NCBI RefSeq assembly: GCF_030445035.2
Contig: NC_080696.1
Location: 27,417,661 to 27,481,660 of the forward strand
Length of the DNA: 64,000 bases
Direction: 5' to 3'
Source: Dasypus novemcinctus
Taxonomy: Eukaryota; Chordata; Mammalia; Cingulata; Dasypodidae
Of this stretch, positions 23,565 to 35,059 are shown piece after piece. How positions within the stretch are numbered: position 1 is the stretch's first letter; the number at the start of each line of letters is the position of its first letter. The position numbers were made by a program, and so were the translations under genes. The notes under the pieces are model-generated. The model did no database searches. It was not told the DNA's origin and worked only from the letters and a program-made list of their open reading frames with translations.

Positions 23565-23950
23565 GATTTTTTTCTTTTTTTTATTAAAGAAATTATAGGT
23601 TTATAGGAAAATCGTGCATAAAATACTGAGTTCCACCATAGCCCCTATTGCCTACAACTGGCATTAATGTGTTAGTGTCCATGGTTCACTGTGTTATACA
23701 GTCATCTTTTTAAATAAAAATGTTTTTTCAAGTTGTATATATAAAACCTAAAATTTCTCCTTCTACTTACATATCAAATATACAATTTGGTGCTATTAAA
23801 TATATTCACAATTTTTTGCTACACTGACAACCATTCATTACCAAAACTTTTCATCACCCTAAATGGAACCACTGTGCAATTTAAGTATCAACTCTCCATT
23901 CCCTACCCATACCCTAAACTGTGATAAACTATATTCTGGCTTCTGACTCT
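23565..23950 (-). repeat. LINE-1 3'UTR fragment, antisense
   Basis: Poly-T start (antisense tail, 23569-23583), then 'CATTACCAAAACTTTTCATCACCCTAAATGGAA' and 'CAACTCTCCATTCCCTACCC', a familiar antisense L1M 3'UTR order. Confidence 0.6.
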
Positions 23951-24436
23951 ATGCCACCAATCTCTGCCAAAGTCCATTCCTTCTCCAGAATTTACCATCT
24001 CCCAAAGCTCAGCTATGGACAACCAGGCATAGTGCTTTTCTCTTTTGGACTTTTTCTCTCAGTATCAGCTGCTCTGCTTTCTTCCCAAGTTCATCTGTGG
24101 CCTATAAGACATATGGTTCATATCCTCAGCCTTGAGATTCTCCATGTATCCATCCTCTTGGGGGCTTTTTGTTTAAGCTTTGTCTGTTTATGATCTTTGA
24201 TTTCTCTCTCATTTGGAAAGATAAAAAATGGCAGTTTCCTTTCTCTACTGTGTCTCCCTCTCTGTGTCTCTGTGATCTCAATGTCATTTATAAAGACTCA
24301 GTAAGAGGGCAGAGACTCAACATGACTCTTGTCTCACTGACAAAGTTCAATCAAAAGTGTCTCACATCCACAGGAATGAATTAGTTCAGAAACAAAATCT
24401 TATTCTTTTTGAGAATCATAAAATCAAACTGTCACA
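23951..24436 (-). repeat. MaLR-like LTR fragment, antisense
   Basis: 'CTCAGCTATGGACAACC', 'CTCAGTATCAGCTGCTCTGCTTTCTTC' and the terminal 'AAACTGTCACA' match the antisense LTR body at 5560-5900 and 17440-17830. The start is truncated. Confidence 0.5.
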
Positions 24437-24438
24437 AC

Positions 24439-27256
24439 TGATGTGAAAGTATCTATCTGAGTCCCTGTTCCAGTTCCTTTGGACATGGACAATTTGAACA
24501 TTATGTAGATCCCAGAAAAATAAGTTCTTAAGTAAATCCATTCCTGTGCATGCAAACCTAGTATCGGTGGGAACTTTTGGTTAAATTACTTCAGTTAAGG
24601 GCCTTTGATTATACTGCATGACCAAGGGTGGGTCATAACCTTTAACTGGTGTCTTCCAGAAATAGAGGAATAAAAAGCCTCAGAAACAGATAAGATTCAG
24701 AGACAGAGGAGACACCACAGAAGCAGAAAGAATGCTATTATATAAGAGCAAGAAGCTGAAGGCAATGTGGCCCAGAGGAGAAGACAGGTATAGACAGAGG
24801 TACCAGTGTGCCCTACCACATGTCAGGAGGTCACCATCAGCAGCCAACCTTCCAGTAAAGAGCTTCACCTCATGTCTTGATTTGGACATTTTACTCAACC
24901 TTGGAGCTATCAGCTTGTAATTTAATAAATCCCCATTGTAAAAATCAACCCATTTCTGATATATTTAATTGGGTCCCTTTAGCAAACTAAACAGTATTTG
25001 GTAGTGGAAGAGGTTGGTGTGTGTTGCTATGCAAATATCAAAACTATTGTTAATGTTTTATTATGGGTAAGGGGAAGATTCTGGATGAAATGTGATGTGC
25101 CTGATAGAAAAGACTTAGAGGGTTTGAAGAGATTGTTAGTAGAAATGTGGATGCTAAAGATACTTTTGATGAAGACTTAGAAATGATGAATTTGTCATTG
25201 CAAACTGGAGAAAAAGTCAATACTTCTCTTAATTTTGCAGAGAATTTGGCAAAATTGCCCCCTAATATTAGATGAAGGGCAGAATTTGAAAGTGATGAGC
25301 TTGGAGAGTTAGCTGAAGAGATTTCCAAATTAAATGTAGAAAGTGGGGCCTTGCTTCTCCTTGCAACTAAAAATATAAGATAAAACCCATTAGATGTGAA
25401 GTGAACTCCTGGGCACAAAGAAACCAGAAATTGTTGGTTTGGGAATTCTAAGCTTTCAGAAAATGAATTCCAAGAGGATAGTACCACATGTGAGGACCTA
25501 ACCTCACAAGGAACCAGGGAGCATTTCTTTGCAAGTCTGGATTAGAAATGCAGTTTTCCAGGAAGAATCTCTGAAAAGTCTTACTGTCTGATGGCTTGGA
25601 CCCCTGTTTCCTGCATGTGAAGCCAACAATATTTTTAGAGATGTGTATGAGTGGAATTTGCCAGCCTGAACTAAGCAGGACAGACTGAAGGAAAAATGAC
25701 TTCAAAGGCAGAATGATGGAAGCTGATGTCCATACTAAAAACATCTTCTGAGGTTCTGTTGAGCTTGGAGAAGGTAAACTTTCTGCCCAGTTGTTCAGTA
25801 AAAGTGTGGCAGCCTCAGGCCTCAAGCAGTGTGGGATACGTTCCCTAGGATTTAGGGAGAGTTTGACTGCCAACCCACTTTGATAAGGGGATGGAGTCTG
25901 TGCTCTGGTGAATATTAGAATGTGACTATTTCCTCAGTATTCTCAGAGGGTGAGGCCTATACTTTGGTTGCCACATTCATGCTTGATAATGGTAGAATTG
26001 AGAAGATGGCCATTGGGCAAGCCCTTGAAATTGGCCACTCCTGCCAACCATGAAGACTAGAAACTGTGGTTCTATAGAGAACTCTCAGACATTTTAATCT
26101 AATGGGGTATGCCCTGCAGGTTTTTAGAATTGTTTGTCACCTTTGACTCCTGTTTTCCTTCTAATGTCTTTCTGTGGAAATAGAAAAGCTTATTCTGACT
26201 GCCTCTTATTCTCAGTCTCACAGGTCCAGAGTCTCCAGGGAAATTTTTCCCCAGGACTGATTTTGATGAGTGTATATTTAATATTGTTACTAAAATGATT
26301 CAAGGTTTTAGAAATATTGTGATGAAATGAATGCATTTTGTATATGTAATTTGGGGGTGCAGATTGAGAAGTTTGACAGTTCGAAGATTTTATGGACCCC
26401 AGAAAATTATGTTCTTAATTAGCCCATTCCTGTTCATATAAACCTAGAGTAAGTGGGAACTTTTGATTAAATTACTTCAGTTAAGGGTCTTTGATTAGGA
26501 TGGGTCTTTTTTTAAATTTCTCTCCCCTTCCCCCCAACCCCAGTTGTCTGTTCTCTGTATCTATTTACTGCATCTTCTTTATCCGCTTCTGTTGTTGTCA
26601 GCAGCACGGGAATCTGTGTTTCTTTTTGTTGCATCATCTTGTGTCAGCTCTCCCTGTGTGCGGCGCCATTCTTGGGCAGGCTGCACTTTCTTTCACACTG
26701 GGTGGCTCTCCTTATGGGGTGCACTCCTTGTGTGTGGGGCTCCCTTATGTGGGGGACACCCCTGCATAGCACGGCACTCCTTGCATGCATCAGCACTGCA
26801 CATGGGCCAGCTCCACACGGGTCAAGGAGGCCCAGGGTTTGAACCACAGGCCTCCCATGTGGTAGATGGATGCCCTAACCACTGGGCCAAATCCACCGCC
26901 TAGGATGGGTCTTAATCCTTTTACTGGAGTCCTTTACAGAGGAATAAAAGGCCATAGAAACAAAAAAGTTGCAGACAGAGAAGACCACACTGGAGCAGAA
27001 AGAATGCCAGGAGACCAAGAAACTGAAGGCAACATAGCCTAGAGGAGAAGGTAGGGACCAGCAGAACTGCCATTGTACCTTTCCATGTGGTATGATTTCA
27101 GGATCACTTGCAGCTGACCTGGGAGAGAACTCTACCTGATGCTTTGATTTGGAGATTTTTCTCAGTATCAGCACTGTAAGCTTATAAAATAAATCCCCAT
27201 TGTAAAAGCCAACTCATTTCTGGTATATTGCATTGACAGCCTTTCACCAGCTAAAA
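24439..27256 (+). mobile_element. MaLR-like LTR retrotransposon, nearly complete (LTR-int-LTR)
   Basis: 5' LTR about 24439-24993, ending CAAACTAAACA. The 3' LTR is about 26320-27256, ending CAGCTAAAACA, with a SINE inside. The LTRs share 'TTCTTAA(g/t)TA', 'TTAAATTACTTCAGTTAAGGG', 'GCAGAAAGAATGC', 'GAAGCTGAAGGCAA' / 'GAAACTGAAGGCAA', 'CAGCTGACC' and 'ATAAATCCCCATTGTAAAA'. The internal region of about 1.3 kb begins GTATTTGGTAGTGGAAG and is non-coding with stops. It resembles the internal sequence of mammalian MaLR elements, which depended on ERV-L proteins. No gag or pol is recognised. Confidence 0.7.
26509..26900 (-). mobile_element. tRNA-derived SINE (DAS-like), antisense, with 13-bp target duplication
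   Basis: Same body as 15862-16227 but reversed: antisense tail TTTTAAATTTC, then CTGTTCTCTGTATC, GTCAGCAGCACGGGAATC, GGGTTTGAACCAC (B-box antisense, about 26836) and GGCCAAATCCACC. A 13-bp direct repeat TAGGATGGGTCTT flanks it (26496-26508 and 26901-26913). Overlapping open frames here are SINE artefacts. Confidence 0.9.
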
Positions 27257-27261
27257 CAAAA

Positions 27262-27440
27262 TATATACCTAGAGGTGGGATTGCACTATCATATGGTAAT
27301 TCTATATGTAACTTTCTGAGGAACAGCCAAAGTATCTTCAAAAGTAACTCTGCCATTTTATAATCATACAAACAATGAATTTGTGTTTATATTTCACCAT
27401 ATCCTTTCTAATATTTGCAATTTTACATTTTAAAGCTTGG
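27262..27440 (-). repeat. LINE-1 3' fragment, antisense
   Basis: 'TATACCTAGAGGTGGGATTGCACTATCATATGGTAATTCTAT' (as two halves) and 'CTTTCTGAGGAACAGCCAAA' are the classic antisense L1 3' region. It is the target into which the CpG-rich LTR at 27447 inserted. Confidence 0.75.
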
Positions 27441-27704
27441 GGAGAATGCAGTCACCCCTCGGGCTGAAGCGTGGTTTGCTGGCCTGGCAGGGGAGCGGCC
27501 GCGGTAGGCCAAGCCGCTGCCCCCATAATAGGGTGGCTGGTCGGACTCACCGCCACCCCTGAAGGGAACTCGGCATGGGCGCAGAGTGCCCTCGGGTCTC
27601 CCCTTCTCGGCAGCCATGCTTCCACGGCTGCCCCTCCTCCCGGATGGCGCCACACGATGCCTTGTGGGGCGGCACCCTTCTTCTTTCTCCCTGCGCAGGC
27701 GCAG

Positions 27705-27865
27705 GGTGGAAAAATCCAGTCTGCCCTTTTCCCTCCCCCCCACAGCAGCAACAGCCAGGCGTGGGCGGAAAAATCCAGTCTGCTCTTTTCCCTCCCCCCG
27801 ACAACAGCAACAGCCAGGCATGGGCGGGAAACTCAAGTCTGCCCTCCACCCCAGCAACAGCAGCC
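27705..27865 (+). repeat. U3 direct repeats, 58-59 bp x 2.7
   Basis: Units start near 27705, 27763 and 27822. Each has GG(A)AA(A)..TCcAGTCTGC, a C/T-rich run and AGCAACAGCC. Position upstream of the CCAAT and TATA boxes suggests an enhancer repeat. Copies differ by a few bases. Confidence 0.9.
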
Positions 27866-28016
27866 ACCAATCCCTAAACCCTGCCACTTCCCCCAGCAAC
27901 AGCAACAGCCAATCCCCAACCACCACCCCTCCCCCATCCAGTACCGCCCACTGACCTTTCCCCGGCAACCAATCAGAACAGGGTGTGACTTCGACCAATC
28001 AGCCTTCCCCAGCCCC

Positions 28017-28045
28017 TATAAAACTGTTGCCTCTCCCTCAATAAA
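28017..28045 (+). promoter_or_regulatory. LTR promoter TATA box and adjacent poly(A) signal
   Basis: TATAAAA at 28017-28023, preceded by two CCAAT boxes (AACCAATCAG at 27968 and GACCAATCAG at 27993). AATAAA lies at 28040-28045, so transcription would start at or just after the poly(A) signal. Confidence 0.8.
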
Positions 28046-28228
28046 GTTGAACTTGCGTGTTTACCTTGTCTCCGCAGTAGTTCTTCTGCCGTGCGCCCTC
28101 CAGTCCTGAGAGCCCCTGACAAGGGCCTGGCCTCCCTTGTCCCCAGTTCATCGCCTGCTTCTCCAGGTGACCCCTTCATCTCCAGCTTCGCTGGGCGACC
28201 CCGTCAGCCGAACTGCACAACCCCTGTG

Positions 28229-28366
28229 AGACCGACCCCTCGTCTGCTGCCGGACCAACCCCTCGTCCCAAGTGGGACCGATCCCTCGTCCCAAGTGGGA
28301 CTGACCCCTCGTCGTGAGCTGGACCAACCCCTCGTCTGCAGCCAGACCCCACCTCTACCGACCGAG
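28229..28366 (+). repeat. U5 tandem array, 23 bp x 6
   Basis: Units at 28229, 28252, 28275, 28298, 28321 and a degenerate one at 28344, all exactly 23 bases. The conserved core is GAC(C/T)(A/G)A(C/T)CCCTCGTC, with a variable end (TGCTGCC, CCAAGTG, GTGAGCT). Confidence 0.92.
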
Positions 28367-28384
28367 CAAACCGTCGCAGGAGAA

Positions 28385-31175
28385 TAAGAAGGTGTTACAG
28401 TGAATTCTTGTGGAATGAATGTCCAAGTATACTGTTGATATTTCCAAGTAAAAGCAAACAGATACTGGCATTCCTTGTAAACTGTAATGCTGAAAAAGTC
28501 ATAGGAAAAACCAAGTACTGTTAATCATCTGGAATGACTAGGAATGTTGGACAAAAGAATGTTTGGTTTTTTAACTAAAGGATTCTAGATATTACAATCT
28601 TGATAATTGTCCCCACACCTTGAACACACTTTCATCCTCATTCATTTGTTCTTTTTAACCAGAAAAATGGGAGTATTATATAGGCTTCTACAAGAAATTA
28701 TTAATCATTTAAATAAGTCCTCAAGTATTGGTTCCAGTTCTGATATGGCTTCAGGTTTTAAAAGGTACTGTGCCAATCTAGGTAAGTGCTTTAAATTTAT
28801 AAATTTAGCACTTTCACTTCAATCTATAGCTGTAAAATTGCTTCTCCAAAACTGATTTTGGATACTGATAATTATAACTGTGTTTTATGTCTCTCCTTGC
28901 TAGATGTAGATTTGTCAAGTTTACCTGGAAATTACAAATCAACTCTTATTCTGGAATTTTGAGTACTCTAAAATAATTTCTTTCCCTGAAGATAAATTAA
29001 GGTGACACTTTAATTTAGAGTAAGTTTTGAGCCTACAAGTTTATCATGGTAGACATGCATAATAAAAAGTCATGTTCTTTTACAAAAGACCCAAGTGTTA
29101 TGTGGACAGGTTTAGATAGGATTAACTGCTGAATGTGATTTGAGACTCCCAACTGCTCACATGCTTTTGTTACTCGAATAATTTATTTTTGTTTGTGTTG
29201 GGCTTTAAAATTGATAGTTTTTCAGCTGTCTACTCACACTGAGCACAGATCTTCTTTTATTTTAATTTCATTCTCTCTTTGTTGATTTAGAATTATTATA
29301 GCAAGTAAGTTATTGAAAGATCCCTCAGAGCCTGATCAATATGCTGATATATTATTCTCTGAGCCAACCCTTTTAGATTTCTCTTCTTCATGAAGAGAAA
29401 GATTTAAGCCCAGCCCTTAAAATGGATATGATTTTTTCTAATGTTTGGGTTGCCGGCAATGAGCACACATATCCCTAGAAAGTGCATTCTATTTTTTAAA
29501 TTCTTGGTACCTTGGGAAATAATGAAAATGTTGATTAGGTGCTCTAGGGTATGTGGTTGCTGGCCTAATCTTGTATGACCTTGCAGCTGTTTTCATGTTG
29601 GGTTCATAAGCTATTAATCACTGGCTTTTCCTTGGTCTATAGCTCTTCTAAAACATTCTCCAGGTTTTAGTGGCTCATCATGCAGCCTCCCATTCTTGCA
29701 TATGTGTGTAAGGGTTTTTGTTTGCTTGTTTGTTTTTATATTTTTTAAATGTGTGTTTTATTAATTTGGCTGTCTAGTTCAGGTTTAACTCAATAAATAA
29801 GGCTGACATTTGGTTTAATATAGATAATACTGAATGCTTTGTAATATCTACTCCTAGTTTTTCCTTATATTCATTAACAGATTCATCCCTCTATTATTTT
29901 CAAGCATGAACTATAGACAAATCTGTTTTGAGTGAAAAACAGAATAGCAGGAAAATGATCTTGGCTATCACCTGGCCTTTTGTGACCCATTTCTGCTAAC
30001 TTGGGTGGTAGGATCTTCATTTACAGGATTTTCCCATTAGGCTGCCTCATCCATTTCCATGCCTACCCTGGGCCGAAGAACAAGTATAAAGTTTGATATA
30101 AATCTGGAAGCATGGAGTCAGAAGACTCAGTCAAATTTCTAAGTTCTTTGAAAGAGTTTTGAATATTTTTTGTGAGTTGGGAAATCTCTCGTTTTAGCCC
30201 TGAGCTCAATTTTTGACTAAGTATTGAAAATAGTCTTTCTTGTCACTCCAGAAATTTCTGAAGGCCAAACCTTAAAAGGCATCTATTTTCCAATTCTTCT
30301 GAATAAAAAAGGGAGTTTAGAGAATAGGTTAGCTATTTAAAAATATTTAAACAGAGAAGGGCATAAATGGAAGCAGAATTGATAAGAGGGAGTAATAGCA
30401 TTAGGCATTAAAATCGTCATCATCTTCTCTGCTTTCTTAGCTTGATTTTATCTCTGGAATGTTTTATTTTGTCATAGGCTTTATATAATGAATCTTTTAG
30501 GGAGGCTATCATAGATATGTTTATTATTTTCCTTGATGCTTATGCTTACTAAATAATATATTCATCATATTGCTTTGTAGAGATTCAGGATTTCTTATTT
30601 TCAAACTACCCTCTGAGGAAAACTACTTCATGTAACCAAAACTATCCCATGTGGCCACTATAAGTCTAAATTATCTTATTAAAGACTGATCATTTTGTAA
30701 AAATAAACAAGCATAGGGCTTAATACTCTGTGCCTAATTATTTTCTATTTGCTAAAATAGAATAGTGGTCTTATAACCATAAGAAAATTTAAGAGGAATA
30801 TAATGAAACTTTTCATTTGATAAGATTCAAATTAAATAAGAATTTTAAATTCTCACAAATGGGCCATTTTAAAGTGCCTTAACTGTTACTTGACATCTAA
30901 AATCACTAAAGACAAAGATACTGAATTTGTGAATCAATGGATGTGATATTTCTAAAGAAACTTGTGTAAGAAATGGAGATTAATTTAGTTTACACATAAA
31001 GGAATAAAATATTAATTAATGTAGCCTGGCAACCTACTGCCTCAATCTTCTACTTCTGGGTTAAACAGGAACAAAGGAAAACAGCTTAAGCCAGTCCTAT
31101 AGCCAGTAAAAAGGATGCACAGGCAGAGTTAAGTCAATACCAATTCAGCACTAAATTCCATTCCTTTTTTGGTAA
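28385..31175. other. Repeat-poor intergenic DNA, 2.8 kb
   Basis: AT-rich with no recognised young repeat, OR fragment or RNA gene. It is the longest stretch in the window I cannot assign. The open frame at 28607-28855 has no recognisable motif. Confidence 0.5.
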
Positions 31176-31661
31176 TGATGTGGGCTATGGGTGGGAGGCT
31201 CTTTGTCTCTTCAGAGATAACCTTAACCTAAGCTGTCTGTCCTACTCGTGGGTGTGGGATGGTGAGAGGCTGCAGCCCTGCCCTTGGTGACCATGGCAAC
31301 AACTCCAGTCCCAGGAAACAGTTTATCAATGCAAACTCTATAAACTTTAAATATTCAGGGAAAATGCAAACCAAATGTGCTAAAAGCTTATCTAGAATGT
31401 ATGAAGTCCATGCTAAAAGCTTACCTAGGATGTGGAAGATATATGCTAATTCCAGCCTATTGAGAACTGAAACAAAAGGACCATTTGGCCTTTCCTTTCT
31501 GTATAAAAGGAACTCAAAAATCTGGTTCAGGGCTTGGGTTTGAAACAGAAAGCTCCCAAGTCTGGCCGGCCATCAGTAAACCATTTTTCCTTCTCAAATC
31601 ATTCCTGAGTCCTGGCCTTTCTATATGCAAATAATTGAACCTAGTATCAAATTCTACAACA
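31176..31661 (+). mobile_element. Solo LTR, same family as 38527-44946, sense
   Basis: Begins TGATGTGGGCTATGGG and ends ATTCTACAACA. It is the reverse complement of the LTRs at 20.4, 38.5 and 44.5 kb. A perfect 4-bp duplication GTAA flanks it (31172-31175 and 31662-31665). In this orientation TATA is CTGTATAAAAGG (31499-31510), so it defines the true sense strand of the family. The poly(A) signal is probably the diverged AGTAAA at about 31576. Confidence 0.88.
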
Positions 31662-31689
31662 GTAAAAGGAGCAGATAAAAAGCTAAAAA

Positions 31690-31992
31690 TGGTTGGAATG
31701 TGATGGGGGAAACAGTTAATCAAAAACTGGAAAACTTGTATGGGAAAGTTAGACTTCCCAGATAGGCTGGAACCTCTCAAGTATCCAATCCACAGAGAAA
31801 CAGAGGAAGGGCTTGTGAGTTGGCTTAGGGGTATAAATTGTGTCATTTTTCTTTGTTCACCAGTCACGTTTTCTGGTTATGTGCCCCTTCTTGCAAGATT
31901 GAGAATAAATTCTTTTCTTCTCCAAAATTGGGTGAGCCTTATATTCTTCCAGAAAAAGATTCTTTCTTATACTTGTTACAAAATTATCCTGC
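31690..31992 (+). mobile_element. Short class I-like solo LTR
   Basis: TATA-like GGTATAAATTGTGTC at about 31829 and poly(A) signal GAGAATAAATTCTTTTCTTC at 31901-31920, a typical class I R region. Ends near TTATCCTGCA. The start, near TGTGATGGGGGAAAC, and the duplication are uncertain. Confidence 0.55.
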
Positions 31993-32009
31993 ATTTAAAA
32001 AGTGGACAT

Positions 32010-32592
32010 CCAGAATTTGGAGAAGATGACAGAATAGGGAGCTACAGGACTCAATCCTTCCACCAAAGCAACTACTAAATAGTCAGAAAGTGTCTGAAAA
32101 ACCATAATGAAAATACAGCAACCTGAACTACAATGTACAGTATTCAAAGAGTGGAAGGAAGTGGCCGATACACTACATTAAAGAACAGTTTTTTGCTTCA
32201 ATACAAAAGCATGATCCTTAAAAAGAAAAGATGTAACAAATTATTTCTGAACCAAATGAAAAGTTTTGCTATAAGAATGAAAATAGTATTTGAATGAAAC
32301 CAATGTTACTTACTAGGAGAAAATATTTGAAAAGCTTATAGTTATTAAAGAAATATTCAGAATATATAAATGTATCACCATACTTAATAAGGAAAATGAA
32401 ATAACCCAATAAAAATTAAACAAATGCTTTGGGTAGATAGTTCACCAAGGAATAACACACTGCAAGTAAATACATGAAAAGATACTAAAACTCAATAGGC
32501 ATTAAGCGAATGCAAATTGAAACTTCAAAGATACTGCTACATTCCCATTAGAGTGGCTCCTGGAAGTAAAACTCAAGAATGTGTGGGGGCAC
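32010..32592 (+). repeat. LINE-1 fragments, sense (5' end joined to ORF2 3' end)
   Basis: 32015-32095 ('GGAGAAGATGACAGAATAGGGAGCTACAGGACTC' in outline) resembles an L1 5' terminus. From about 32440 the text follows ORF2 C-terminal sense sequence ('TTCACCAAGGAATA', 'CATGAAAAGATACTAAAACTC', 'GCATTAAGCGAATGCAAAT', 'CCCATTAGAGTGGCT'). It is either one internally deleted copy or two fragments. Confidence 0.55.
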
Positions 32593-33172
32593 TGTAGCAG
32601 ATTGATATTGTTTATGAATTCCAAAAATAGATTTTGAATTATGTTTGTAAACTGGTCTGTCTAAAGTTTCACTTAATTAAATCATTATTAGGTCTGTAAT
32701 TGGGCATGTCAGTAGGGCATTGAATCCTCAGATAAAAGACATGGCAAAAAACAGAGTTGGGAGTTTTGAGCTTGTAACCCAAAAGTCAGCACACAAGTCA
32801 GCATAGCAGCTGAGCCTGGAGAGAATTGAGCCCCAGGGATAGAGGCAGAGCTAGTTACCTGATAGTCTACAGCTGGCCTTGTGGAGAGAGGCAAAGCCTA
32901 GAGAGCCTCATAGTCTATGGCTGACCTTTTGGAGAAAACAGAGGAGCTGATCCTGGAAAGAAATGAGCCCCAGGAAGAGAGGGACACAGGAAGACTGAAC
33001 CCTGGCTGATGCTGGCAGCCATTATGCTCCAAAATGTGAAAATAGACTTTGGTAAGGGAAGCAACTTATGCTTTATGGCCTGGTAACTGTAAGCTTCTAC
33101 CCCAAATAAATTACTTTTATAAAAGCCAACAGATTCCTGTTATTTTGCATCAGCACCCCTTTGGCTAATACA
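32593..33172 (+). mobile_element. MaLR-like solo LTR, sense, 580 bp
   Basis: Begins TGTAGCAGATTGATATT and ends TTTGGCTAATACA. It is flanked by GGCAC (32588-32592) and GGTAC (33173-33177), a 5-bp duplication with one change. Near the 3' end CCAAATAAATTACTTTTATAAAAGCC carries the poly(A) signal. It defines the sense strand of the family also seen at 5400, 17192, 23951 and 46132. Confidence 0.75.
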
Positions 33173-33189
33173 GGTACCCTTAAGCTGAG

Positions 33190-34860
33190 CTTACATGAGT
33201 TTTTTTCTTAAATATACTTTTTAAAAAAAGATAACTTAGATTACATAAATGTTACATAAAAAAATAGAGGAAATTCCCATTTGTCCCACTCCCTACAGCT
33301 CCAATATTTTCCCAAATAACAACATTTTCATTAGTGTGGTACATTCATTGCAATTGATGAACATATTTGGAGCATTGCACTAAGCATTGTTTGTCATTTA
33401 CATTATAATTTATACTCTCTCCCACAGAATTTTGTAGGTCATGGGAAGCTATATAATGGACAATATCTGTCATTGCAATGTCATTCAGGACAATTCCCAA
33501 GTCCCAAAAATACCCCAGTATTACACCTCTTTTTCCCCCTTCCTGCCCTCAGAACCTCCAGTGGCCACTGCCTCCACATCAATGACATAAGTTCTTACAT
33601 TGCTATAATCACAATAAGTCTATAGTAGAATACAAGTAAGGCTACTTTAGTACATACTTCATTCCACAATCCTGGAGATTTTGAGATAGTGATGAACTCT
33701 CCACCTCTAATTGAGAGGGGGCTTTAACCCATAGGGCAGACAGATGGGACTCTCTTGCTCAGTTGTAGACTCTCTTGATTTCTTGGGGTGATCGTTGTCC
33801 ATCACCATTTCCTTATTAGTTGTCTTAGGTGAGTCCAATGAACTGGAGAGTAGGCGTTGCAACTCTGTTGAGATTCAGGGCAGAGCTGGTACATTGACAG
33901 CTCAAAGATTTAAGTCTCTTAGACCTACACATATTAATTCTAGTACTAATTATAGGTTCAAATATAAGGGTCAGAAGAGCCATGTGTAGGGAAACTACAA
34001 CTGAGTCCAAGTCTGTCACACTGGGGAGCATAAATTCCAAAGTTGGGTCCACTAGCAAGGCACCAAACTCCTGGGCTTTCTGCCCTGACTGTAGTGTCTG
34101 GATGTCTTCAGAACCCTCAAGAGACTAGCTACTTGAGGTAGTATTTACTTTGGCAACCAATGATATCCTGTCAAGATGTGCATAAGCATAACATCTAGAA
34201 TGACCTCCTGACTCACTTTGAAGTCTCTTAGCTATATAAACTCACTTGTCTTTACTTTTTTGCCCCTTTTGATTAAGGTGTTTCTCTGCCAGTGCTAGTT
34301 GGTGCTTGGTAGCAATCCCTTAGTGCCAGAGAGGCTTATCTCCAGGAGTCATGTCCCATACTAGGGGAAGGTAATGCATTTATATACTGTGAAGATTAGA
34401 AGAATGCATAGAGAAGCCTCTCCTAGAGAGAGGGCACTTTTGAGCAACAAGAAGGTTCTCAGGAGGTAACTCTTAAGCACCCTATAATATTAGACTAAAT
34501 TTCTATTTCAAAAGTAAAGGTTCATAAGTACAGTCCTGAATATCAAGGAAGGATCAATGGACAACTGCCTTCACTAGTCATTCCCCTGTACTTGGGGGAT
34601 TCTTGCTGTTCCATTAGAGAAAATGACAGAGCTCTCTAGGATGGGAATTCTTTCTTTCAGTTATTGTGTGAATCTTCACCTTAACAATGCCCCATTAACA
34701 CATGAACACATTTATATGCCTTATATTTATGCCCCAGGTGAGTGTCCTCCCATGTATCTTCCATCACTGACACCCTACACCAATGGTCCTCCACTCTCAT
34801 AGTTGTAACCCTTCCATCATCTAAAATTTCTTCAAAAATGAAGCCAGTATTATAACCAAA
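33190..34860 (-). mobile_element. LINE-1 3'UTR (xenarthran-type), long copy, antisense
   Basis: Begins with T-rich DNA and 'AAAAAGATAACTTAGATTACATAAATGTTACAT'. Over its length it matches the copy at 20995-21625. Further right (about 33880-34060) it is the reverse complement of 53680-53830 ('CTTTGGAATTTATGCTCCCCAGTGTGA' against 'CTTTGGAGTTTGTGTTCCATAGTGTGA' in outline). No ORF2 is attached. The right border is approximate. Confidence 0.7.
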
Positions 34861-35059
34861 TACAATTAATAATGAAATGAAATAATAATGAAGTTTGAAA
34901 AATAAGAAATAAAATACAGAACATCTAAAAGTTAAAAAAATTAAAAGTTTGGAATAAAAATAATGAAAAAATAATTTTTAAAATTTGACATTATGTCTTT
35001 GGTCACTGTAAGTTCTGTTGTCTTGTATGTATAGTGACATTTTCTTCCATTTATTCCCC

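Larger units (their letters stand above)
27447..28378 (+). mobile_element. CpG-rich ERV solo LTR with perfect 6-bp target duplication
   Basis: Begins TGCAGTCACCCC and ends CCGTCGCA (TG...CA) between identical 6-bp repeats GGAGAA (27441-27446 and 28379-28384). The 932-bp element is far more GC- and CpG-rich than anything else in the window. U3 holds 2.7 copies of a 58-59 bp unit (27705-27865), CCAAT boxes at 27969 and 27995, and TATAAAA at 28017-28023. AATAAA follows at 28040-28045, so poly(A) signal and TATA are close together, as in LTRs with a very short R such as betaretroviruses. U5 contains a 23-bp repeat array (28229-28366). The 6-bp duplication also suits a class II ERV. Long overlapping open frames here are compositional artefacts. 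Confidence 0.85.

Noticed and set aside
28229..28366. CRISPR-like array of 23-bp repeats
   Set aside because: Units are directly adjacent with no spacers, in a mammalian LTR.
27447..28378. Host CpG-island promoter of an unseen gene
   Set aside because: Exact LTR boundaries with a perfect target duplication explain the CpG richness.
27423..28387. Six overlapping long open frames (up to 212 codons) on both strands
   Set aside because: GC-rich DNA has few stop codons. The segment is an LTR bounded by TG...CA and a 6-bp target duplication, and the predicted proteins are low-complexity Pro/Ala/Gly.
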